The translations under genes were made by a program, and so were the position numbers. Of a DNA stretch of 64,000 nucleotides, positions 41,155 to 49,261 are shown one piece after another (position 1 is the stretch's first letter; each line of letters opens with the position of its first letter). Origin of the DNA: Pontixanthobacter aquaemixtae (GTDB taxonomy: Bacteria > Pseudomonadota > Alphaproteobacteria > Sphingomonadales > Sphingomonadaceae). Below the pieces are notes generated by a model. That model did no database searches and was not told where the DNA came from. It was given only the letters and a program-made list of their open reading frames with translations. Where the stretch lies: NCBI RefSeq assembly GCF_009827395.1, contig NZ_WTYX01000001.1, positions 1,307,722 to 1,371,721 on the forward strand, written 5' to 3'.

Positions 41155-42099
41155 ATGAAGCGGGCTATTCTGGCAGGATTGGGAGCTATTGCACTTGCGG
41201 TAACGGGCAGCACGGTGGCTGAGGCGCAGTTGGGCGGGCTTATCCGTGACAATGTGCCGGGCGTGAAATTGCCCGACATTCTGGGCGGGAAGCAGCCCGT
41301 ATCGACCAATATCAAGGATGCGAAATACGCCGATCCTTCGAAAGACAGTTTCAATCCCGGCACCGCGCGCTCGATGACAGAGCTTGAGCGCAGCGGCGAT
41401 GGCGGATTTGTGCTGCAGGCCGGCTATTTCTCGATGATCGCGCAAACCTATTGCCTGCGCGCGGGGACCTATGGCCCGACCGGCGGGGACGGATATCTTT
41501 ATGCGCCGGTCAAAGGGTCGCAGCACAAGATTGTCACCGCGATTTTGCGCAATTCCACCAACCGCCCCGAAATTGACCAACGCGATATCCAGGTGCTGCT
41601 CTGGGCGGTGGTCGCGCGCGCGAAGTTTGAAGATCTGAATTCGCGGCTGAAACTGGTCGCATCGCAGCTGTTGACCACGCGCGAGCTGGCCTCGATGAAC
41701 CGCAATGCGCTCGACGTGCTGACCAATCGCCAGCTGAACCAGGTTACCGGCGGTCTGCCCGAACCAGTCGCGCGGATTGCCCGGGCCGAGGCGGATATGC
41801 GGCGGATGCTGGCATCGGGCGGCTCGAATTATGGCGATCTGGAAGCGGCGGCGGTGCTTGCCGGGGTTGCGCCGCGCGGCGCAGGCAGCATCGATGTTCC
41901 CGCCAGCCGGTGGAGCAAGCATCCTGACGGTTATTGGGTCCGCTATGATCCACAAGGATACAAGCGCACGCATGTAGAGATTTATGTCGAACCGGGCAGC
42001 AAGGCGGTGGGCCGCGTGTATGATCCGGCGACATCGGTGGCTGTGCCCGGAAACACGTCAAAACAGCGGATCGGCCAGTCGGGGCGGGTATACAGCTAG
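41155..42099 (+). CDS. Secreted protein of unknown function
   Basis: A 314-residue exported protein. The signal peptide is MKRAILAGLGAIALAVTGST ending at AEA-QLGG. The mature part has YCLRAGTYGPTGGDGYLYAP near residue 100, a long helical middle (ELASMNRNALDVLTNRQLNQ) and a basic C-terminal domain with WSKHPDGYWVRYDPQG. I do not recognise the family. It has its own upstream region with GGGGGAGGATATCA before the ATG. Convergent with recN. Confidence 0.78.
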   Translation: MKRAILAGLGAIALAVTGSTVAEAQLGGLIRDNVPGVKLPDILGGKQPVSTNIKDAKYADPSKDSFNPGTARSMTELERSGDGGFVLQAGYFSMIAQTYCLRAGTYGPTGGDGYLYAPVKGSQHKIVTAILRNSTNRPEIDQRDIQVLLWAVVARAKFEDLNSRLKLVASQLLTTRELASMNRNALDVLTNRQLNQVTGGLPEPVARIARAEADMRRMLASGGSNYGDLEAAAVLAGVAPRGAGSIDVPASRWSKHPDGYWVRYDPQGYKRTHVEIYVEPGSKAVGRVYDPATSVAVPGNTSKQRIGQSGRVYS

Positions 42100-42125
42100 G
42101 CTGGCGCAAACGCCCCGCGCGCAGC

Positions 42126-42153
42126 CGCTTTCGATCAGGCGCTTTCGATCAGG
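42126..42153. repeat. Two 14-base tandem repeats at the 3' end of recN
   Basis: CGCTTTCGATCAGG occurs twice in direct succession (42126-42139 and 42140-42153), the second copy spanning the recN stop codon. The motif TTCGATCAG is shared with the 11-base repeats at 43947-43979. Confidence 0.8.
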
Positions 42154-43813
42154 CTTTTTCGAGCAAACGGTCCGCCTGCGCGCGGGCTTCATCGGTGGTT
42201 TCAGCGCCCGATAGCATCCGCGCGATTTCTTCCTTGCGCTCCGTCTCGTCGAGCAAGCGAACCGAGGTGCGGGTAACCGTTCCTTCGGAAGATTTTGCGA
42301 TCATGTAATGCTGCCCGCCGCGCGCCGCGACTTGCGGGCTGTGCGTAACCGCGAGCAATTGCCCGCCATCGGCAAGCCTTGCCAGACGGTCGCCAATCGC
42401 GCTCGCCACTGCGCCGCCAACGCCGCGGTCGATCTCGTCGAAAATCACCGTCGCCGCCCCGCCCTTTTCCGCCAGCGCCACTTTCAGCGCGAGGATAAAG
42501 CGCGACAGTTCGCCGCCCGAGGCAATCTTGCCCAGCGGCGCAAAATCCGCGCCGGGATTGGTTGAAATGAGATATTCGACGCTGTCGGTCCCTTGCGCGC
42601 CCCAGCGATCTTCGGGAAGTGTTTCGATCGCAGTTTTGAACCGCGCCGCATCCAGTTTCAGCGGGACCAGCTCCCCTTCCACTGCCTTGTCCAGCGTCTT
42701 CGCCGCGCGCATCCGCGCATCGTGCAGTTTCTGCGCAGCGTTGCGGTACGCCTCGCCCGCCTCTTTCTCCGCCGCTTCGAGAGCGCCGACGCCTGCTTCG
42801 CCGCCTTCGATTGCATCGAGCTGCGCGCGCATTGTCCGCATCAATTCGGGCAAAGCATCAACATCGCAGCGATGCTTGCGCGCCGCCGCACGAAGTTCGA
42901 ACAAGCGCGTTTCCGCATTGTCCAAAGCTTCGGGGTCGTGGACCAGTTGATAGCCCGCTTCGGTCAGCTTGTCCTCCGCCTCACCCGCTTCGATCACCGC
43001 GCGGTCGAGCGAAGCCAGCGCTTCGGACAGCAGCGGATGTTCCTCTGCAATACGGTCCAGCTTGCGCGCGGCGCTGCGCAGCGAGGCCAGCGGGGAATTG
43101 GACCCGTCCCACACTTTGCGCAGGTCCTCCAACTCGCCCTGCAGCCGCTCGCCCTTCTGCATGTCGGAACGCAGCCCGGCCAGCTGCGCCTCTTCCCCCG
43201 CCGTGGGCTGCAATTCGGTCAGCTCGGCGAGATGCGCGATCAGCAGATCTTCGTCTTCCTTGGCCTGTTCGATAGAGGCACGCGCATCGGCCAGCTTGGC
43301 GCGCACATCGCGCCACCTGTCCCAAGCTGCGGACACCGCATCGACATTGGCCCCGGCAAAGCGATCTAGCAAGATCCGGTGCCCGCCGGGATTGACCAGG
43401 CCGCGATCATCATGCTGGCCATGCAATTCGACCAGAGTGCCCGACATGGACCGCAGCAGCGCCACACCCACCGGCTGATCGTTCACAAATGCCTTGGAGC
43501 CGCCATCAGCTTTGAGCCGCCGCCGCAGGATCAGCGGTTCGCCAGGCTCGATCTCAACTTCCGCATCGTCCAGCACGTCGCGCAAAGCAGCGGGCATTGC
43601 GGCGAATTCAAACGTGGCGGTGACGCTGGCGCTATCCTCTCCCGCACGGATCAGGCCCATATCGGCGCGGTTGCCCAGCACCAGACCAAGCGCATCGAGC
43701 AGAATCGATTTACCCGCCCCTGTTTCGCCGGTCAGCACACCCAACCCGCCCGAAAATGTCAGGTCTAGCGCCTCGATCAGCACGATATTGCGGATGGAAA
43801 GCTGGGTCAGCAT
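42149..43813 (-). CDS. recN: DNA repair protein RecN
   Basis: SMC-like ATPase used in double-strand break repair. 554 residues: LSIRNIVLIEALDLTFSGGL and Walker A GETGAGKSILLDALGLVLG at the N-terminus, a coiled-coil middle with many Ala/Glu/Arg (about residues 160-370), and the C-terminal ABC signature SGGELSRFILALKVALAE with Walker B TVIFDEIDRGVGG. ATG at 43813 matches homologues (MLTQLSIRNIVLIE). Confidence 0.95.
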   Translation of the reverse strand: MLTQLSIRNIVLIEALDLTFSGGLGVLTGETGAGKSILLDALGLVLGNRADMGLIRAGEDSASVTATFEFAAMPAALRDVLDDAEVEIEPGEPLILRRRLKADGGSKAFVNDQPVGVALLRSMSGTLVELHGQHDDRGLVNPGGHRILLDRFAGANVDAVSAAWDRWRDVRAKLADARASIEQAKEDEDLLIAHLAELTELQPTAGEEAQLAGLRSDMQKGERLQGELEDLRKVWDGSNSPLASLRSAARKLDRIAEEHPLLSEALASLDRAVIEAGEAEDKLTEAGYQLVHDPEALDNAETRLFELRAAARKHRCDVDALPELMRTMRAQLDAIEGGEAGVGALEAAEKEAGEAYRNAAQKLHDARMRAAKTLDKAVEGELVPLKLDAARFKTAIETLPEDRWGAQGTDSVEYLISTNPGADFAPLGKIASGGELSRFILALKVALAEKGGAATVIFDEIDRGVGGAVASAIGDRLARLADGGQLLAVTHSPQVAARGGQHYMIAKSSEGTVTRTSVRLLDETERKEEIARMLSGAETTDEARAQADRLLEKA

Positions 43814-43946
43814 CAGGCGGTAATATCGCAGACCTTTGCCTACGTCATCAGCCGCGTGCGCGCTATTGACAGCTTAGGCGGACATTGCGCCAGTCCCGTT
43901 GGTGAGCCGGTTAATTCTTGGCTGCGCAGTTGCAGCCGCAGCGCCC

Positions 43947-43979
43947 GTTCGATCAGCGTTCGATCAGCGTTCGATCAGC
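43947..43979. repeat. Three 11-base tandem repeats at the end of bamD
   Basis: GTTCGATCAGC occurs three times perfectly (43947-43957, 43958-43968, 43969-43979). The third copy contains the bamD stop codon, so the first two are downstream on the transcript. Likely replication slippage. Confidence 0.85.
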
Positions 43980-44802
43980 TGGCGGTTGCGCCGGGTGCTT
44001 TCTTCTGGATCAGCTCGAACGCTTTCTCATACCACTCGTTGCCCGGGTAATTGGCACCCAGAACCGCGGCATATTTTACCGCTTCTTGCGGCACACCCAG
44101 CGCCAGACTGCTTTCGGTCAAGCGATAGAGAGCTTCCGGCGCGTGGCTGGTCGTCTGGTAATTGTCGACCACATTCTGGAAGCGGATCTGCGAAGCAAGC
44201 CAGCGGCCGGAACGTTGATAGAAACGCCCGATTTCCATTTCTTTGCCGGCAAGGTGATCGTTGACAAGGTCGAGCTTCAGCCGCGCATCGGCGGCATATT
44301 CGGTTGTCGGGAACCGGCGGTTTACTTCGGTCAGTGCCGAGCGCGCCTGATCGGTGATTTTCTGATCGCGGGTCACATCGCTGATCTGCTCGTAATAGCT
44401 GAGCGCAATCAGATAATAGGCGTATGGCGCGTCTTTGTTACCCGGGTGGATCGACAGGAAGCGCTGCGCGCTGGCAATCGATTTGTTGTAATCACGGCCA
44501 ACGTAATAGCTGAAGGCGCTCATCAATTGTGCGCGGCGCGCCCATGGCGAATAGGGGTGCTGCCGTTCAACCTCGTCAAACAAAGCGGCGGCAAGCGGAG
44601 CGCGGCCTTGGTCGAGCTTTTCCTTGGCCGAGAAATACAGCGTTTCCACATCGCGCGCGACATAGGCCGTGCCGTCGGTACCACCGCCGGCACCGCCGCC
44701 TCCACCAATTCCCAAAGAGGCGCAGCCGCCCAGCATCATTGTGCTGGCGGCGAAAGCGGAAGCAAGTGCGATTGAGCGCGGACTGCGAGTGTTCGATGTC
44801 AT
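43975..44802 (-). CDS. bamD: Outer membrane protein assembly factor BamD
   Basis: Lipoprotein of the BAM complex that inserts beta-barrel proteins. 275 residues with a lipobox (MMLGGCASLG), a Gly-rich linker, then TPR-like repeats: EKLDQGRAPLAAALFDEVER, RAQLMSAFSYYVGRDYNKSI, YAYYLIALSYYEQI. LDLVNDHLAGKEMEIGRFYQ is a BamD signature. ATG at 44802 is preferred over the TTG six bases upstream. Downstream in the same direction is recN, an order common in alphaproteobacteria. Confidence 0.94.
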   Translation of the reverse strand: MTSNTRSPRSIALASAFAASTMMLGGCASLGIGGGGGAGGGTDGTAYVARDVETLYFSAKEKLDQGRAPLAAALFDEVERQHPYSPWARRAQLMSAFSYYVGRDYNKSIASAQRFLSIHPGNKDAPYAYYLIALSYYEQISDVTRDQKITDQARSALTEVNRRFPTTEYAADARLKLDLVNDHLAGKEMEIGRFYQRSGRWLASQIRFQNVVDNYQTTSHAPEALYRLTESSLALGVPQEAVKYAAVLGANYPGNEWYEKAFELIQKKAPGATAS

Positions 44803-44874
44803 AGCCAAGGCCTATAGACAGCCACTCGCTGAACGCCAAGTGAAGGTTGCGTTAAATGCTGTGCGTAGTGGCGA

Positions 44875-45003
44875 TTAGCTGAGGGTGTAGGCAAGACCGC
44901 CTTCAAAACCTGAGGGATTAGTGCCAGCCCGCGTCCGCTTCAGCGGATCGACGAATTCCACTTTCGGCTTTACCCAGGCTTTTTTCTTATCGGACGTGTT
45001 CAT
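44875..45003 (-). CDS. Candidate lasso peptide precursor 1
   Basis: A 42-residue product. Leader MNTSDKKKAWVKPKVEFV then DPLKRTR; putative core AGTNPSGFEGGLAYTLS. The leader has a WxKPxV motif comparable to the YxxPxL motif bound by lasso RRE proteins, Thr at -2, Ala at core 1 and Glu at core 9, which would give a nine-residue macrolactam ring. The ATG at 45003 is preceded by GGGGGGAAG. It is one of three paralogues in tandem with 96- and 133-base gaps. No lasso cyclase (B2), leader peptidase (B1) or exporter is present in the window. Confidence 0.65.
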   Translation of the reverse strand: MNTSDKKKAWVKPKVEFVDPLKRTRAGTNPSGFEGGLAYTLS

Positions 45004-45099
45004 AACTTTCTTCCCCCCATCGATCATCGATAATGACCTTAGCCAACTAAACGCCTAGAACCAAGTGAAGCTTACATCAAATGCTGTGCGTAGCTGCGC

Positions 45100-45243
45100 T
45101 TAGCTGGGCGTGTAGAAAGGGCTTTCCACCTTGCCTATGTAGGCACCACCTTGCGTGTGCTTGATCGGCGTCACGCTTTTAACCGTCGGCTTCGACCAGA
45201 CACTCGGCTTTGCCCAAGACTTCTTACTATCGGCGGATTTCAC
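45100..45243 (-). CDS. Candidate lasso peptide precursor 2 (doubled leader motif)
   Basis: A 47-residue paralogue with GTG start at 45243, preceded by GAGGGGAAAG. The leader contains the motif twice in succession (WAKPSV then WSKPTV), making it six residues longer than its neighbours; it ends PIKHTQ. Putative core GGAYIGKVESPFYTPS has Gly at 1 and Glu at 9, with Thr at -2. The stop and about 55 bases after it resemble the matching region of copy 1 (about 46 of 55 identical), evidence of tandem duplication including the 3' flank. Confidence 0.65.
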   Translation of the reverse strand: MKSADSKKSWAKPSVWSKPTVKSVTPIKHTQGGAYIGKVESPFYTPS

Positions 45244-45376
45244 GAATCTTTCCCCTCTTCAATCAATTCCCGGCGTCCCTAACGCAACAAACTTACAATT
45301 TGCAAGGTGCGGCGCGGTTCAAAGCAGCGGTTGCGTTCTCGCTGCACCTGCCCTGGCCGTTCGGTCAGCCCGGTAT

Positions 45377-45502
45377 TTAGCTGGGCGTGTATAATGCGTT
45401 TTCGACCGGTGCGGGTTTAATCGCAGCGCGTGTTTGCCGCAGGGGCGATACGAATTGCACCGTCGGTTTTACCCAAGCCTTCTTAGTATCTGCGGCCTCC
45501 AT
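45377..45502 (-). CDS. Candidate lasso peptide precursor 3
   Basis: A 41-residue paralogue, first in the transcription order. Leader MEAADTKKAWVKPTVQFV then SPLRQTR; putative core AAIKPAPVENALYTPS with Ala at 1 and Glu at 9 and Thr at -2. The ATG at 45502 follows GGGAGAG at good spacing. The tail ending LYTPS is shared with copy 2 (FYTPS) and nearly with copy 1 (AYTLS). Its upstream region (45503-45671) is shared with the divergent TPR-like gene. Confidence 0.65.
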   Translation of the reverse strand: MEAADTKKAWVKPTVQFVSPLRQTRAAIKPAPVENALYTPS

Positions 45503-45671
45503 CAATCTCTCCCGAGTTTCACGAAAAAATGCTCAGTGAGGCAACGGGAAGAGGAATGCAAATCAAACAATCGATTTGCCCATACGGAAGGCACACATTC
45601 CCCCAACGCCGCAAATATTGGAAATATCTGGCGATGCCTGTTACCAATGTGGGGGATTCTGGGAGGGTACT
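45503..45671. promoter_or_regulatory. Divergent control region between the precursor genes and the TPR-FecR genes
   Basis: About 170 bases, visibly more AT-rich than the flanking genes, separating the minus-strand small precursor genes from the plus-strand TPR-like gene. It must hold both promoters. I cannot point to a confident -10/-35 pair or operator. Confidence 0.4.
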
Positions 45672-46052
45672 ATGAATCGACATAATTTCCGCAATTTGGC
45701 AGCCGCGATTCTTTGCGGCGCATTGATCGCGGTTCCCGCGGCCGCGCAAACGCTTGAAGAACTTGATACGATGTCGGACGTTTCGGAAAGCGAAGAGGCG
45801 GGAATCGCTTTCGCGCAGGAACAGGCTGGTCGCGGTGAATTTCTGGAAGCAATCGCGACACTTGAACGCGTTCTGGCCAACCATCCCAAATCGCAATCCG
45901 CGCGGCTGCTTCACGCGATTTTTCTGTGCCGGATAGACGACCGTCCCGGCGGAACGGTGGAATTGTCCAAATTGAAAGAGAAACATTTCACCCCTGAATT
46001 ATGGGCACGCGCTGCCGCGATCTGCGCCGCGCCGCAGGGGAATGAGCCATGA
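45672..46052 (+). CDS. Small exported TPR-like protein
   Basis: A 126-residue protein with signal peptide (MNRHNFRNLAAAILCGALIA, cleaved after AAA) followed by a single TPR-like pair: EEAGIAFAQEQAGRGEFLEA and TLERVLANHPKSQSARLLHA. ATG at 45672 follows GGGAGG. It shares ATGA with the FecR gene and so is co-translated with it. Such small TPR partners are often found beside FecR-domain proteins and CHASE2 cyclases. Confidence 0.8.
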   Translation: MNRHNFRNLAAAILCGALIAVPAAAQTLEELDTMSDVSESEEAGIAFAQEQAGRGEFLEAIATLERVLANHPKSQSARLLHAIFLCRIDDRPGGTVELSKLKEKHFTPELWARAAAICAAPQGNEP

Positions 46053-46975
46053 CCCATTTCTCCACATTCTCGTTTAGGGGTTTCTCGCTCAAAGCCACTT
46101 TGGTCGCGCTGACCGCGATTGTCCTGACCGCTGCCCCCGCTGCCTCGGCACCGGTCCAGGTTGGCATCGCGGCGCTGGTGGTTGGCGATGTCAGAATGAG
46201 CAACGCCTCTATCACCAAGCCGCGCAAGATTGCCCGGCGTGCGCGTCTTTTCTGGGGCGACACGGTGCAAACCAAAAGCAACAGCAAGCTGCAAATCCTG
46301 CTACTCGACCGGTCAAGCCTGACGATTGGTTCAAAAGCCAGCCTGACCATCGACCGCTTCGTTTACGATCCCAACAAGAGCCGCACTTTGAGCTCCAGCG
46401 TCATCCGCGGCGCTTTTCGCTATATGTCTGGCAGACGGACGGGCAATTCTACCGCAACGGTCAGTTCACCTGTGGGTACGATTGGCATTCGCGGAACCGT
46501 TCTGGATGGTATCGTCGGCAAGGAAGCAAAAGACATCGCCGAGGACGAGCCGTTTCTCGACGGGGTAAAGAGCGACAAGAACACCGCCACATTGGTGGTG
46601 CTGCGCGGCCCCGGTGCCAGCACCGAAGCCGGGCTGACGGTCGGCTCCGCCGATGTGACCGCAGCGGGCAAAACGGTGCTGCTCGATCAGCCCTCGCTCG
46701 CCGCCTATATTCCGCGCCCCGGTGCGCAGCCGATTGGTCCGTTCCGGCTTTCTGGCCCCGGCCTCGCCAAGCTGCAGGATGAACTCTCTCCGCGTGTGGC
46801 CAAGGCCAATAGCGGCGGCGGATTACTGGGCAAATTGCTTCCGGCTGTGGCTGTCGGCGTGGGGATATTGTTGCTGACAGATGGCGATGATGACGATCCG
46901 AACCCCAACAACCCGAGCAATAATATACCGGCTAACAACCCGACCAGTTGCCCTCCGAACAGTCCCAATTGCTGA
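46049..46975 (+). CDS. FecR-domain exported protein
   Basis: A 308-residue protein with a signal peptide (about residues 1-33) and a FecR domain: ARLFWGDTVQTKSNSKLQIL, DRSSLTIGSKASLTIDRFVY and GAFRYMSGRR then TATVSSPVGTIGIRGTVLDG, which is the typical FecR pattern. Near the C-terminus a hydrophobic helix (LLPAVAVGVGILLLTDG) precedes an Asp/Asn/Pro-rich tail with two cysteines. It is not the sigma-factor-linked FecR form (no FecI nearby). Convergent with the CHASE2 cyclase gene. Confidence 0.87.
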   Translation: MTHFSTFSFRGFSLKATLVALTAIVLTAAPAASAPVQVGIAALVVGDVRMSNASITKPRKIARRARLFWGDTVQTKSNSKLQILLLDRSSLTIGSKASLTIDRFVYDPNKSRTLSSSVIRGAFRYMSGRRTGNSTATVSSPVGTIGIRGTVLDGIVGKEAKDIAEDEPFLDGVKSDKNTATLVVLRGPGASTEAGLTVGSADVTAAGKTVLLDQPSLAAYIPRPGAQPIGPFRLSGPGLAKLQDELSPRVAKANSGGGLLGKLLPAVAVGVGILLLTDGDDDDPNPNNPSNNIPANNPTSCPPNSPNC

Positions 46976-46996
46976 GAAGGCTGGATTACGCGCCGA

Positions 46997-49252
46997 TTAT
47001 TTGCGGGTTGCTTCGAACGTGCCGTCCCAATCGGGTGGCAGGGTTCCCTTTGCCAATGCGGTAACTCTGTCGCGATAGATTTGCGTCAGGTCTGACAAAC
47101 CAAGCGCCGTGTAATCGGCATTCGCCGTTTCGAGTATCGCCTTGGCCGCCGACCAATCCTGCGCGCGATAGGCGGCGAGGAACTGCTCATGCTGCGGCAA
47201 AACCGCTTTGAACGCCGCGCTTGCAGCGAAATCTTCATCCCCGAGCAGCGCATAGACCGTGTCGGGCGCATCGCGGCCCACCACTTTCACGCGGTCCAGT
47301 TCGATCAGCGCAAATCCGTCAAGCTGCGCTGCCAGCGCGCTGCCGATCATAATCTCTACGCCATATTGCTTGGTCAGCCCTTCGAAGCGAGAGGCGATGT
47401 TCACCGTATCGCCGATCAGCGAATAGGATAGCCGCTGCTGCGACCCCATATTGCCGACGCAGCACAGGCCCGAATTCATCCCGATCCCGATTTTGACATT
47501 GTCGGGCCAGATCTGGCCATCGCGCTGCGGCATCTCTCTATTAAGCTGATCGAGCGCAGCGACCATTTGCAATGCGGAGCGCGCTCCATTGCGGAACTGG
47601 TCCGGATCGTCGAGCGGCGCGTTCCAGAAAGCCAGAATTGCGTCGCCGATAAATTTGTCGACCGTGGCTTTGCGCTCCAGCATGATGTCGCACATCGGGG
47701 TAAGAAAACCGGTCAGGAAGTTGATCACTTCATGCGGTTCATATTGCTCTGATATCTTCGAAAAGCCGCGAATATCGCAGAAGAGGACTGTCATCTCGCG
47801 CTCTTCGCCGCCGAGTTGCAGTTTCTCCGGACTGGCGGCGATCTGGCGGACCATTTCGGGCGACAGATACCGGTCAAACGCGTCGTGAATATAGGCGCGC
47901 TGTTGCTCTTCCTGACGGAAACTGAGCAGCGTTTGCACCGCATAGACCAGCACCATCGCCGCAATCGGATAGGTCGGATCGATCAAATAGCGCCACTGGT
48001 CAAAAGCCAGCCAGCTGCCCCCCGCGACCGATGCCGTGCCCGCCAGGCCAAAGGCCGCACCGGCAATCGCGCCGGCTTTGGGCAGCGCCAGCGCCAAAGC
48101 CCCGCCCAGCAGCAGGATCAGCGCAAATTCCAGCCCGCGCGCCCAGTCGGGTTGCTCGAGAAACTGGCCCAGCAGCATCTGTTCGGCCGCTTGCGCATGG
48201 ACCATCACGCCGGGTTCGCGCTCGCTCGCCGGGGTTGCAACAACGTCACGCAGGCCGGTTGCGCTGGCGCCGATGAAGATGATTTTCCCGCCGAACAGAT
48301 CAGCCTTTTCCTCGTCCGTAATATCGGGAGAAAGCGCTTTCCATGCGGGGATCGTCCGGCCCGGTTCGGGCGCGGTGAAATGTGACCACAGCTCGCCCGC
48401 CTCGGTCGTCGGCACTTCCAGCGCGCCAACCCTGAGCGAGACCATCGCGCCGGGCGCGCCGCGCGTTTCGCCGCTGCCATCGCTGGTCTTGATCAGGATG
48501 GACCCCGCCTGCTGCGCGACCCGCAAGGTCTCGAGCGACAGCGCGGGAACCAGCTCGCCGCGATGATGGAACAGCAGCGCCGCGCGCCGCACCACCCCGT
48601 CCTCTCCCTTGTTGATGCTGAGCGAGCCAAGGCCCGATGCCGCCTCTTGCAGCTGCGGAAGCGACTGCACCGATCCGCGGAAATCGGGCTCGACCAAAGT
48701 CGGCGGTGTCCCCAGCATCGCCATTCCGACGGGCAGTTCGAGCGGCCTTCCGCGATCCTCGGTCAGCAGGAAATAGCCGCCGACAACCGGCGCAGCGGCA
48801 AAGCTTTCCGCCAGCACCGCATCATTGCTGGGCAAGCCGGACAAGGTCGCGACCAGCGCCGCATTGCCCCCTTCCCCCGCGAACCGCTCGGCAATTTTGG
48901 CGGGAGAGGTGCGGTCTTCCTCCGAAAACACCATATCGAACCCGATCGCCAGCGCCCCGGCGGCGTTCAGCGTATCGGTGAGCCGCGCGATCTCGGTACG
49001 CGGCCACGGCCATTGCCCGAGCCGCTCAAGCGATTCCTCGTCAATATCGACAATCCGCACCCCGGCATCCTGATAGACCCGCGGCGCGGCGCGCTGATAG
49101 GCATCGAACACCATCAATCCGGCGCGGTCGAAGCCGGGGATCCGGGCAAAATGCACCGCCGCAACCGCCAACACGATCAACAACCCCACCGCCACCGGCG
49201 CTTTCAAGAATGACAGTCCCCTCACCCGGCGGAGAGTGCACCCGCTGCGCAT
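46997..49252 (-). CDS. CHASE2-domain adenylate cyclase
   Basis: A 751-residue membrane sensor. N-terminal helix, then an extracytoplasmic CHASE2 domain (residues about 35-350: IVDIDEESLERLGQWPWPR, GFDMVFSEEDR), three helices, and a class III cyclase catalytic domain with MTVLFCDIRGFSKISEQYEP (metal Asp), VDKFIGDAILAFWNAP (substrate Lys and second metal Asp) and YSLIGDTVNIASRFE (Asp and Arg). The Lys/Asp pair indicates cAMP rather than cGMP. Start ATG 49252 or nearby GTG. Often partnered with FecR-domain proteins as here. Confidence 0.88.
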   Translation of the reverse strand: MRSGCTLRRVRGLSFLKAPVAVGLLIVLAVAAVHFARIPGFDRAGLMVFDAYQRAAPRVYQDAGVRIVDIDEESLERLGQWPWPRTEIARLTDTLNAAGALAIGFDMVFSEEDRTSPAKIAERFAGEGGNAALVATLSGLPSNDAVLAESFAAAPVVGGYFLLTEDRGRPLELPVGMAMLGTPPTLVEPDFRGSVQSLPQLQEAASGLGSLSINKGEDGVVRRAALLFHHRGELVPALSLETLRVAQQAGSILIKTSDGSGETRGAPGAMVSLRVGALEVPTTEAGELWSHFTAPEPGRTIPAWKALSPDITDEEKADLFGGKIIFIGASATGLRDVVATPASEREPGVMVHAQAAEQMLLGQFLEQPDWARGLEFALILLLGGALALALPKAGAIAGAAFGLAGTASVAGGSWLAFDQWRYLIDPTYPIAAMVLVYAVQTLLSFRQEEQQRAYIHDAFDRYLSPEMVRQIAASPEKLQLGGEEREMTVLFCDIRGFSKISEQYEPHEVINFLTGFLTPMCDIMLERKATVDKFIGDAILAFWNAPLDDPDQFRNGARSALQMVAALDQLNREMPQRDGQIWPDNVKIGIGMNSGLCCVGNMGSQQRLSYSLIGDTVNIASRFEGLTKQYGVEIMIGSALAAQLDGFALIELDRVKVVGRDAPDTVYALLGDEDFAASAAFKAVLPQHEQFLAAYRAQDWSAAKAILETANADYTALGLSDLTQIYRDRVTALAKGTLPPDWDGTFEATRK

Positions 49253-49261
49253 GAGGCGCAA

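Noticed and set aside
44875-45502. CRISPR-like or simple repeat explanation for the three similar small units
   Set aside because: The units are 126-144 bases, diverged, have start and stop codons with ribosome-binding sites, and differ mostly in ways that keep the peptide pattern.
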